A DNA stretch of 64,000 nt from Denitrobacterium detoxificans (lineage in GTDB: Bacteria > Actinomycetota > Coriobacteriia > Coriobacteriales > Eggerthellaceae), in the NCBI RefSeq assembly GCF_015062615.1, contig NZ_SUUH01000006.1, forward strand, positions 1 through 64,000, read 5' to 3'. The notes under the pieces are model-generated. The model made no database searches. It worked only from the letters and a program-made list of their open reading frames with translations, and was not told the DNA's origin. The position numbers and the translations under genes are program-made. Within the stretch, counting starts at the first letter, position 1, and every line of letters starts with the position of its first letter. Of this stretch, positions 1-6,372 are shown piece by piece.

Positions 1-5
1 AGGAA

Positions 6-37
6 GGGCCTGGCCCCTCGAATTGGGGGTCAGGCCC
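6..37. repeat. Strong inverted repeat at window edge
   Basis: Arms GGGCCTGGCCCC (6-17) and GGGGTCAGGCCC (26-37) pair over 12 bp with one G-T wobble around an 8-nt loop. It sits just beyond the point where the MFS reading frame breaks off. Hairpins of this kind occur at REP-like elements or mobile-element ends, and it is a plausible remnant of whatever truncated the transporter. Too little sequence is present to identify the element. Confidence 0.5.
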
Positions 38-68
38 GGTTTTGCCTCTTGACAATGTCCTGCTCATA

Positions 69-698
69 TTAAAAAGGCGCGCGCCACCCGAGCAGCGAGA
101 GGAATCCGCCGCTCGTTTCGAGCACGAGCACGCTGGCCCCCGAAGCGGCGCTTTGCCAGCTGAAGACCTTTGCGCGCATCTCTTCGTCGTAGTATTCAGA
201 CGCGAGTGCAGCCGAAGTGGTAGCAATGCCCGCGATGGCAATGCCAAGCACGAAACGGCCTACGAGCAGCGTCTCGAGCGTGGGAGCGGCAAGTCCCCAG
301 AGGCCCGCTGCCGTGAATGCCGCCAGCGAGATAACGAGCGTGCGCGCCTTGCCAACGCGGTCAGCCAGTACGCCCACGAACAAGCCCGAAAGCGCTACCG
401 CCAATGAAGGCAGTGTAATCACGAGGGAAACAATTGCTTCGGAGGCTTCGGGGTAGGCTTCGCTTATGGCGGGAAGCGCCGGTGCAACCGCGGCACCGCC
501 CATCACGTTGAGCATAGCCACAAGCACCAGCGTGATGAGCGCGCCCCTTCCGGGCGCGAAGCGTTCCTTGCCATCGTTCTCCTGGGTGGGCGGTGAATGC
601 GGTTGTCGTTCAGACGCAACAAAGGAGCGTCCCTGGTAAGAGGGATTCTCCTTAGTTGCGATTACATTATAGGTTGCGCAGTAGCGCGGCGAGTGCAA
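69..698 (-). pseudogene. Truncated MFS transporter (N-terminal half)
   Basis: The product resembles the first six membrane segments of a major facilitator superfamily drug/metabolite exporter. The diagnostic loop 2-3 motif is visible as GVLADRVGKAR, followed by an Arg-containing TM4 (GRFVLGIAIAG). Normal MFS proteins run to about 400 residues, but this one stops at 209 aa, directly after the conserved loop sequence GWRAPF, where family members continue into TM6. Sequence after the stop has no MFS character and leads into the hairpin at 6-37, so the gene was probably cut by an insertion or deletion. The TTG start at 698 is uncertain: a TATAAT-like box lies inside the first codons (minus strand, about 668-673), so the real start may be further in. 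It lies 18 bp downstream of the small peptide gene at 717-914 and could be co-transcribed with it. Confidence 0.65.
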
Positions 699-716
699 CT
701 CGCGGTGCGTTCCCCT

Positions 717-914
717 CTAGAGGATCCTGGGGTTGTTGCCCGGATTCTGTGCGTCACCCTCGTTGGTGGGATTGGTGGGGATGGGGTTGCCGCAATACGG
801 GCACGTGCCGGATGTGGTGCCGGCGTCTGCCGCCACGGGCTGCCCGCAGCTTGGGCACGTCCCCGTTTCGATCTGCGACCCTGATGCGTTTAGCGCGCTA
901 GGCCTGAAGCACAT
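717..914 (-). CDS. Small double-CxxC zinc-ribbon-like protein
   Basis: This 65-aa protein has two Cys pairs, CPSC and CPYC, 15 residues apart, the spacing of a small zinc ribbon or rubredoxin-like knuckle. The C-terminal third is rich in Asn, Pro and Gly. No signal peptide, membrane segment or double-glycine leader is visible. The start is well supported: AGGAGG lies six bases before the ATG at 914. It is the second gene after the leader-bearing Cys-rich peptide at 987-1196, on the same strand with a 72-bp gap, so the two probably share a transcript. It could be a second modified peptide, a metal-binding partner, or an unrelated zinc protein. Function unknown. Confidence 0.6.
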   Translation of the reverse strand: MCFRPSALNASGSQIETGTCPSCGQPVAADAGTTSGTCPYCGNPIPTNPTNEGDAQNPGNNPRIL

Positions 915-986
915 GATGAACCTCCTGTCGGTTTGCCGAGCGTTCGGTCTCGGCTATCTTATGTGACCCTTCGTGGGAAATTGAAA

Positions 987-1196
987 CTACCAGGTGCTGC
1001 CGCACTTGCCGCAACGCGATTTCCCAGTGCCGGGGCAATACATAGTGCCCGTATGCCCGCACGTGGGGCAGGCTTCGTTTTTCCACTCGCCGCCACCGAC
1101 GACGCTTTCAAGCTCTTCGTCCGAAAGCGCGTAGCCTTCTCCCTTTGCGGCTTCCAGTATCTCCTCGGGGGTCAATTTCTTGCCCTGTTCTGTCAT
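987..1196 (-). CDS. RiPP-like precursor, double-Gly leader, Cys-rich core
   Basis: The 69-aa product splits into two parts. Residues 8-36 match the C-terminal half of a Nif11/nitrile-hydratase-type leader: an LTPEEI helix, then LSDEELESVVGGG, the classic cleavage motif for C39 peptidase exporters. The remaining core of about 33 residues has five cysteines (C43, C46, C54, C62, C65) in the order CPTC, C, CGKC, and ends in Trp. AAGGA eight bases upstream supports the ATG. Two exporters of the family that handles such leaders lie at 16.5-21.3 and 40.0-44.9 kb, and a radical SAM/SPASM enzyme at 38.5 kb. No maturase is adjacent, so export or modification by those proteins is inference. The CxxC pairs also fit a plain zinc ribbon; leader plus ribbon in one small protein is the notable point. 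Confidence 0.7.
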   Translation of the reverse strand: MTEQGKKLTPEEILEAAKGEGYALSDEELESVVGGGEWKNEACPTCGHTGTMYCPGTGKSRCGKCGSTW

Positions 1197-1495
1197 TCGC
1201 GATCCTTCCCCTCGTTTCGGTATCGTTAGCGAATGAAACTGCTTGTGCGTGCTTATTATCGCGTGGGGTCGTGTTGCGCATCTTCGTTTCCGGCCTTTGT
1301 TGCGTTCCCATTTCGTAATTGATACTGCTTTGTTGCCATTCGTTGGAATCTACGAGATGTTTTCCGTTGGGCGAAGGGGTCTGGTTGCTGCCTGATGGGG
1401 CGCGTGTTTTCGGGGTCTGCGGTATACGTCGAGTACAATTGTGAGTAGTCGAAAGGCGCATGGCGCATGCCGCTTGCGGAATGAAAGGAGGTCCC
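1197..1495. promoter_or_regulatory. Divergent intergenic region
   Basis: About 300 bp separate the minus-strand peptide gene (start 1196) from the plus-strand gene at 1496. It must hold promoters for both. A TACAAT box at about 1433-1438 could be the -10 for the plus-strand operon, but I see no convincing -35. No convincing gene is visible within it. Confidence 0.35.
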
Positions 1496-2179
1496 ATGGC
1501 AAAACGAACGACGCTTCGCGATAGCGTTCTTCCTGCGCTGGAGCATACGTACGAATTGCGACAAGACGACCTGGGGGCAGATGCCCGCATGTCCGCGAAG
1601 GGAATGACATTCGAAACCGAGAGTTGGGATGTTTCGGGGGTTGGCCATCTTTGCATCATGCGGATGAAAGCGTTTTTCGGATTGATGCGCATGGAGACGG
1701 CGATCATTGCCCCCACCTGCGTTGACGCTCCGCTTTTCAATCTCGATTGGGTGAAGGCCTTTGGCACTGAGACTCAGATTGCGGAAGTGTACGACACGCA
1801 GCTTCAGCCTTGGCCAGCGGAATGCCTGGAGGCGCTTGAGTCTGTTCGCGCTCAATACGAGGATGTTCCCGATGCGCCTGCGGGGGATCCCCGTTGGTAC
1901 GACGATGTGCTGTATCCCTGTTCGTTTCACAAGAAGGCAAAGGGGATGACGGAGCGGATGTCGCAAGCCTCCGTGGATTTCCTGGCGGGCTATGTGGCGT
2001 CGCTTGCTTCCGCCCTGGCCTGCGACAAGGCGCAGAAGGTTGCGAAGGTGCAGGCGTTCGCCGAAAGGCTGTTCGATGAGGGTGGCCCTGCGGTTGACCA
2101 GGTCACCAAGCTGTTTGGCAATCGCACGGCGAAGCGTCTCATTTTGCGTCATATGTACGGAGTTCGGGTGCCTGAGTAA
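1496..2179 (+). CDS. Putative bilin-reductase-like (FDBR/HY2 fold) protein
   Basis: A soluble 227-aa protein; the ATG at 1496 has a near-perfect AAAGGAGG site. Its length and layout resemble ferredoxin-dependent bilin reductases. The segment APLFNLDWVKAFG (Asp at residue 84) lines up with the PLFGCD segment of cyanobacterial PcyA that carries its proton-donating Asp. It is followed by a strand of the 'AEVYDTQLQPW' type and a C-terminal helical stretch (residues about 190-227) ending much as PcyA does. PcyA's His88 position seems to be Glu here. The similarity is from memory of the PcyA sequence, is weak, and could be wrong; the fallback is an uncharacterised protein. It forms a tight operon with the DUF1295 membrane protein 24 bp downstream, so both may act on the same tetrapyrrole-like or lipid-like substrate. 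Confidence 0.4.
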   Translation: MAKRTTLRDSVLPALEHTYELRQDDLGADARMSAKGMTFETESWDVSGVGHLCIMRMKAFFGLMRMETAIIAPTCVDAPLFNLDWVKAFGTETQIAEVYDTQLQPWPAECLEALESVRAQYEDVPDAPAGDPRWYDDVLYPCSFHKKAKGMTERMSQASVDFLAGYVASLASALACDKAQKVAKVQAFAERLFDEGGPAVDQVTKLFGNRTAKRLILRHMYGVRVPE

Positions 2180-2203
2180 CGCAATCTTGTTCGGAGGATT
2201 GAA

Positions 2204-2998
2204 ATGCTATTGTTTGTAGCGATGCTGGCTGTCGCGCTCGTGTTTAGCGCCGTCGGTTTCAAGAAGTACGTCTGGTTTATCTCGATTGGCTACGGTCTTT
2301 CGATTGCGGCCATTGGCGCGGCATTGCTTATTGCGGCGCGCGAGCAGCTGACTGCGGGCGTAGTGTGCGCCTGCATTCTGTTCATTGCGTACGGTATCAG
2401 GCTTGGTGGGTACCTTATCTTCCGAGAGCTGCGTTCGTCGAGCTACAACTCCAAGATGAAGACCGAAATCAAAAGCGGAGACGGCATGAGCATGGTCGCC
2501 AAGTGCGCCATCTGGATTACCGCGGCGCTTCTGTATGCGTGCCAGACGTCCCCGGTTATCTTCCGAATTGCCAATGGCGCGGGCGGCGATGCCCTGCTGG
2601 TGGTCGGGATGGTCATTAGTCTCGTGGGCCTGGTGGTGGAGTCTATGGCTGACCTGCAGAAGAATGCCGCGAAGAAGGTAAATCCCGGCCGCTTCGTCGA
2701 TACCGGCCTGTTCCGCATCGTTCGCTGCCCGAACTACTTCGGCGAGATGCTGTTCTGGACGGGCGTGTTTGTTGGCGGCATTTCGATTTATGCCGATCCG
2801 CTGCAATGGATCGTGGCGCTTCTGGGCTACCTGGGCATTATCTACGTCATGTTCGGCGGCGCCCGCAGGCTGGAGATTCGCCAGAACAAGTCATATGGCG
2901 ATGACCCGGAATACCAGCGCTACGTGAAGACGACACCCATTATGATTCCGCTCATTCCGCTGTATAGCGTCGAGAAATACAAGTGGCTGGTAGCGTAG
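2204..2998 (+). CDS. DUF1295 membrane protein (steroid 5-alpha-reductase/ICMT-like)
   Basis: A 264-aa polytopic protein with about six hydrophobic segments. The C-terminal signature is that of the DUF1295 / isoprenylcysteine methyltransferase / 3-oxo-5-alpha-steroid 4-dehydrogenase fold: residues around 160-178 read GRFVDTGLFRIVRCPNYFGE, with the family's R-PNY-GE core, and a later Y-R-YVKTTP segment precedes the terminus. Known members reduce enone lipids with NADPH or methylate with SAM; sequence alone does not decide which. GGAGG sits upstream of the ATG. It is the second gene of an operon with the bilin-reductase-like protein, a partnership I do not recognise from characterised pathways. 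Confidence 0.7.
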   Translation: MLLFVAMLAVALVFSAVGFKKYVWFISIGYGLSIAAIGAALLIAAREQLTAGVVCACILFIAYGIRLGGYLIFRELRSSSYNSKMKTEIKSGDGMSMVAKCAIWITAALLYACQTSPVIFRIANGAGGDALLVVGMVISLVGLVVESMADLQKNAAKKVNPGRFVDTGLFRIVRCPNYFGEMLFWTGVFVGGISIYADPLQWIVALLGYLGIIYVMFGGARRLEIRQNKSYGDDPEYQRYVKTTPIMIPLIPLYSVEKYKWLVA

Positions 2999-3040
2999 TT
3001 GCGGAGTAGCCCTTGCGCGCCAAGGCGCTTCGAGGTGAAG

Positions 3041-4333
3041 CTAGTATTCCTCGCCCGCTACGATCTTGCTGACGTAATCGCGTTGCGAGACGAACAGGTG
3101 GGAGATGAGCTCCGCGAACCCTAGGGGAAGCCCCTGGCAGGAGGAGTATGCCTTCATGATGGTGTCCTCGAAGCCGTCGAGCACGTGCGGGTCGCACCAC
3201 GACCAGTCCCAAGACGATTTGAGGAATGCGAAACGGTGCGCGCAGAGCAGCTGAACGAACATGGGGTTTTCGCATAGGGAGGCAATCGAAATGCCGTTGA
3301 ACGGGAAGCCGAACGAGCCGTCGTAGTCGAAGAGGGGCGCCACGCGCCATTCGTTCGAGCCGACTGCGCGGATGGCGCCGAAATTACCCGAGGTGTAATC
3401 TAGAAGCAGCGAGAGGCTGAAGAAGCAGGCGCGTCGCGCCACCTGCGCCGAGGCATCCTGCACCCCGATGGCGGTATAGGCGTCTATGAGCTCGTCGCAT
3501 GCTTCCGTCGTGACGCTGCCCTTTCCCAGGTGGGGGCTATCCCACATGTCGGCCATTGCGTAAACCTGGTTGCCGTCGGCGAACTCCTCGTTGGAGTTCA
3601 GCATGAGCGGGCTTACCGAACATGGTTTGCCATGGCGTTCCGTCATCTCCATGGGTATGCAGTGATCCTTGCCAAGGAGGAGGGAACAGAGGATGAATCC
3701 GAGTTTGGCGCCGATGAGTTCGGCTCCGTTGGGGAATTCGCCCGTCTTGATGAGGTAGATGCCCTTGCTGGTGCGTTCCCATGCCTTGATGGCGTGCCCG
3801 GGCGTCGTGACTTCGGGCACGTCAAGCGCGCAATCTGGTAGGTGGGCGTAATCGCCCCGCAGGATGGTCGAGCCGAATTGCGGATCCCATTCGTTGTCGA
3901 AGAAGTTGATGTCGGCCCAGCGCTCGGTTGAATGGGGCTCGCGATACCAGAATTGGTCGGATAGGGAGAGGCCGTGTCCCTTGAATGCGAGTTCGAGGAG
4001 CGACTTTGCCCTGAATGCCGCCAGGATTTTGCTTTTGTCCCTGCGCATGCGCGACATGGACCGCCGCTGGATGAGGGCGGTTAGCATTTCGTCCCTGTTT
4101 TTTGTGCCGAGCCCGATGGCGGTGCAGAGCTCGTTGTTGTGTGTTTCAACGACGTGAGCCGTGCCCGTTGCCGGATCTATCTCGAAATCGACCAATTCCT
4201 GGTCGCGTTGCATGAGCGTGCGCCTGATCAAGGTCTCTCCTCTTGCTTCTTTGGCGAGCGCCAATACCTCTTCGGGCGTCTTGCACTTGCGCGCCTTGTC
4301 TTGCAATTCGGGTGATAGACCCTTGAAGTCCAT
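3041..4333 (-). CDS. HipA-like kinase with Nif11-like N-terminal leader
   Basis: A 430-aa protein. Residues from about 110 follow the HipA-like pattern: SLSDQFWYR, a W-D-NFFDN element, a conserved Lys in YLIKTGE (ATP-binding candidate), a catalytic-loop-like DYTSGNFG and a metal-loop-like PLFDYDGSFGF. HipA-family enzymes are Ser/Thr kinases of toxin-antitoxin systems or uncharacterised single genes; no HipB-like antitoxin is adjacent. The first 32 residues are unusual: LSPELQDKARKCKTPEEVLA then LALAKEARG resembles the start of a Nif11-type RiPP leader, although no GG motif follows. The ATG at 4333 was chosen over an upstream one because AAGGAGG lies five bases before it. The leader-like start suggests recruitment to, or descent from, a leader-recognition system such as the exporters in this window; that is inference. 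Confidence 0.65.
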   Translation of the reverse strand: MDFKGLSPELQDKARKCKTPEEVLALAKEARGETLIRRTLMQRDQELVDFEIDPATGTAHVVETHNNELCTAIGLGTKNRDEMLTALIQRRSMSRMRRDKSKILAAFRAKSLLELAFKGHGLSLSDQFWYREPHSTERWADINFFDNEWDPQFGSTILRGDYAHLPDCALDVPEVTTPGHAIKAWERTSKGIYLIKTGEFPNGAELIGAKLGFILCSLLLGKDHCIPMEMTERHGKPCSVSPLMLNSNEEFADGNQVYAMADMWDSPHLGKGSVTTEACDELIDAYTAIGVQDASAQVARRACFFSLSLLLDYTSGNFGAIRAVGSNEWRVAPLFDYDGSFGFPFNGISIASLCENPMFVQLLCAHRFAFLKSSWDWSWCDPHVLDGFEDTIMKAYSSCQGLPLGFAELISHLFVSQRDYVSKIVAGEEY

Positions 4334-4411
4334 GGTGGCCTCCTTGGTCGAGTTGCACACGCGCCAGTGTATGTCGCGAGGGAATGGTGGGCGATTCCCC
4401 TTGCGCGTTCG

Positions 4412-4547
4412 TCAACGTAACGTGAACAAGAGGTGGAGGTTTGTCCGGACGCGTTCTTTGACTTTCGGAAGGCTGAACGCTTCCTTGCCAAGCTTGATGC
4501 TCTTGATGAGGAACGCCATGTTGCGCGCAACGACGCGCATTCGCGAC
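4412..4547 (-). pseudogene. Remnant: C-terminal tail of a flavodoxin-like gene
   Basis: The minus-strand translation contains MRVVARNMAFLIKSIKLGKE followed by AFSLPK and VRTN. This is nearly the same as the last 40 residues of the intact flavodoxin-family protein at 5557-6174, which has MRVVARNMSFLIKSIKLGKD, AFGLPK and VRTN. Nothing upstream on this strand resembles the rest of the protein; homology ends abruptly near 4547, where a plus-strand methyltransferase remnant takes over. It is therefore a leftover 3' end of a duplicated copy. Confidence 0.75.
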
Positions 4548-5234
4548 GAGAAGGCGTCTGAAATCATTCGTTCGCTTGGCGTTGATGTGAGTAAGTACGA
4601 CCACTTCATGTCGCATGAAGGTGTTGTGGCGCGAACCATCATGTTTGCCGACACGCTGCGTAGGCTTATCGTACGGTACCCCGATGCCATATGCGTGAAC
4701 CTGGGGTGTGGCTTCGACGACAAGTTCACCTAGGTCGACAACCAGCGCATTAATTGGTTCGACGTCGACCTGCCCGACCAGATCGAGGTTCGGCGCAAGG
4801 TGTTTACCGATCGCCCGCGATGCGTCATGGTAAGCGGCAGCGCGCTCGACGATGCATGGACAAAGCAGCTGCCGAAGGGTCGCATGTGCATAGTGGTGGT
4901 GGAGGGCGTATTCCAGTACTTCACCAAGGGGGAAACCGCGCAGTGCCTGTGCATGCTCTGCGACAGCTTCGATCATGGTTTTCTGCTGGCGGAAATGAAC
5001 TCTCCGAAGCTGGCGAAGTATACCGACCATCACGACACTGTGAAGAACACGAACGCCAAGTTCAAGTGGGGTACCGACAGTGGTCAGGCATTTGTTGCGC
5101 TGGAGCCTCGCTTGCACTTGGAGTCCGAAACGAGCTTCAATGCCGAAATGAGCAAGTACACGCTGCGAGGCAAATTGTTTGCCGCTACCGTTGGGAAGAA
5201 CCTGAACAACCGCTTGGCAGTGTTCAGCTGGTAG
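4521..5234 (+). pseudogene. Broken LCM/Ppm1-family methyltransferase with in-frame TAG
   Basis: The two parts read in one frame as a class I SAM methyltransferase of the leucine carboxyl methyltransferase / TcmP type: RDEKASEIIRSLGVD, then the SAM-binding CVNLGCGFDDKF, then after a TAG at 4731-4733, VDNQRINWFDVDLPDQIEVR and later VVVEGVFQYF. The family normally continues 'RF-x-x-VDN' through the position of the stop, so the amber codon replaces an ordinary residue. The N-terminus is also lost: the only upstream ATG (4521) lies inside the antisense flavodoxin remnant. Both defects point to a dead gene. Confidence 0.75.
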
Positions 5235-5253
5235 CTGTCGCCTCCGCCTCGTG

Positions 5254-5374
5254 CATTAATCCGGAAAAGGACGGGTTTTCGCGCGGCTTGGGGCGATCTT
5301 CCGTTCGCAAAATCTCGCGACCTGGGTAAATGTAATGGTATAAGCGCGGTGTCACAACATTAATCCGGAAAAGG
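5254..5374. repeat. 17-bp direct repeat pair in intergenic region
   Basis: The sequence CATTAATCCGGAAAAGG occurs at 5254-5270 and again at 5358-5374, 104 bp apart, between the broken methyltransferase and the flavodoxin-like gene. The rest of the 320-bp gap (5235-5556) shows no gene. The repeats may be a recombination scar or a small dispersed repeat, consistent with the rearranged state of the neighbourhood. Confidence 0.6.
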
Positions 5375-5556
5375 CATCTTCCCAGGTTGGGGGCAGATGC
5401 GAGGACGTGGAGGGGTGCGAACTGGGGAAATGCGCGGGTGGACGTACCCCTGGAATGAAAAAGGGAAGCGGAACTTCCTGTCGTTGTCGCTGTACGCTAT
5501 GCATTGACGGGGTGTTAACGGGTGGCGGGGCTCTGAAACCACCCCCTTGTCACCCT

Positions 5557-6174
5557 TTATCGAATGAAGTTGGTGCGCACCCGCTGCTCTGGCTTTGGCA
5601 AACCGAACGCGTCCTTGCCGAGTTTGATGCTCTTGATGAGGAATGACATGTTGCGCGCAACGACGCGCATTTGCTGGAGGCCCTCTTCGTCCTGAGAGCC
5701 TTCGCCTTGGGCGCGTCCGTGCAGCCCGTTCCAATACTGGCCGGTCGCGATGGGCATGCCGGTAAGGGCGAAGAACTTGTTGAGCTCATCATAGGTGGCC
5801 GACGTGCCGCCGCGGCGTGCCACGGAAAAGCCTGCGCCCACCTTCATGGTCTTGTCGAAATGCGTGCTGTAGAACAGGCGATCGAGCAGGGCGACAAGCG
5901 TGGGGTTGGCGCTGCCGAAGTACACGGGCGTGCCAACCACCAGGCCATCTGCCTTTTCGAACTCGTCGGCGATTTCGTTCACGATGTCGTCGAACGTGCA
6001 CTTCCCCGTCTTTCCGCATGCATCGCATGCGATGCAGCCGCGTATGTCCATCTGTCCAACTTGGCGGATGGTGCAGGAGATGCCCTCTTCCTGGAATACG
6101 CGTTCCATTTCGTCGAGGGCCAGTGCGGTGTTGCTGTGCGAACGGGGGCTTCCGTTAAGCATGAGGACGTTCAT
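5557..6174 (-). CDS. Flavodoxin-family / NADPH-dependent FMN reductase
   Basis: A 205-aa flavoprotein of the iron-sulfur-flavoprotein/FMN-reductase superfamily. The N-terminal strand and phosphate loop read MNVLMLNGSPRSHSNT, the standard FMN-phosphate site. Residues about 46-59 hold four clustered cysteines (GCIACDACGKTGKC), a layout that can bind a [4Fe-4S] cluster in relatives. VVGTPVYFGSANP is the second flavin loop. It probably moves electrons from NAD(P)H or ferredoxin to small electrophiles or quinones. A copy of its last 40 codons lies about 1 kb away as a remnant. A tandem repeat lies just upstream of its start. Confidence 0.85.
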   Translation of the reverse strand: MNVLMLNGSPRSHSNTALALDEMERVFQEEGISCTIRQVGQMDIRGCIACDACGKTGKCTFDDIVNEIADEFEKADGLVVGTPVYFGSANPTLVALLDRLFYSTHFDKTMKVGAGFSVARRGGTSATYDELNKFFALTGMPIATGQYWNGLHGRAQGEGSQDEEGLQQMRVVARNMSFLIKSIKLGKDAFGLPKPEQRVRTNFIR

Positions 6175-6204
6175 ATGCTTCTCGCTTCTATTTTCTTGCG
6201 GTCT

Positions 6205-6346
6205 GACTTCGCGCCGCGCTGGGCTGCCACAATCTGAGCTGACTTTGCTCCGCGCTGGGCTGTCGTGACCTGGGCTGACTTTGTGCGGGGCTGGGTTGCC
6301 ATGACCCGCTGGCTTCGCGCGAGGCCAGGCTGCCGCGACCTGCGCG
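6205..6346. repeat. Tandem ~36-bp repeat, four degenerate units
   Basis: Four head-to-tail units begin at 6205, 6241, 6277 and 6311, each opening with GACTT or GGCTT and carrying a core like GCGCTGGGCTG(C/T)C followed by (A/G)(A/T)GACC or a variant. Units 1 and 2 are 36 bp, unit 3 is 34 bp. The array fills the gap between the amidohydrolase stop and the flavodoxin-like gene start. It is a minisatellite, not a coding region. Confidence 0.75.
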
Positions 6347-6372
6347 CATGGCAGCAGCCTCGCCAGAGGTGG

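Noticed and set aside
714..726. CTCTAGAGGATCC, identical to a cloning-vector polylinker segment
   Set aside because: It forms the natural C-terminal codons and stop of the small zinc-ribbon gene, and the flanking bases do not match a vector.
4731..4733. In-frame TAG as a possible pyrrolysine codon
   Set aside because: The gene is an LCM-type methyltransferase, not a methylamine methyltransferase, and it also lacks its N-terminus, so a nonsense mutation is simpler.
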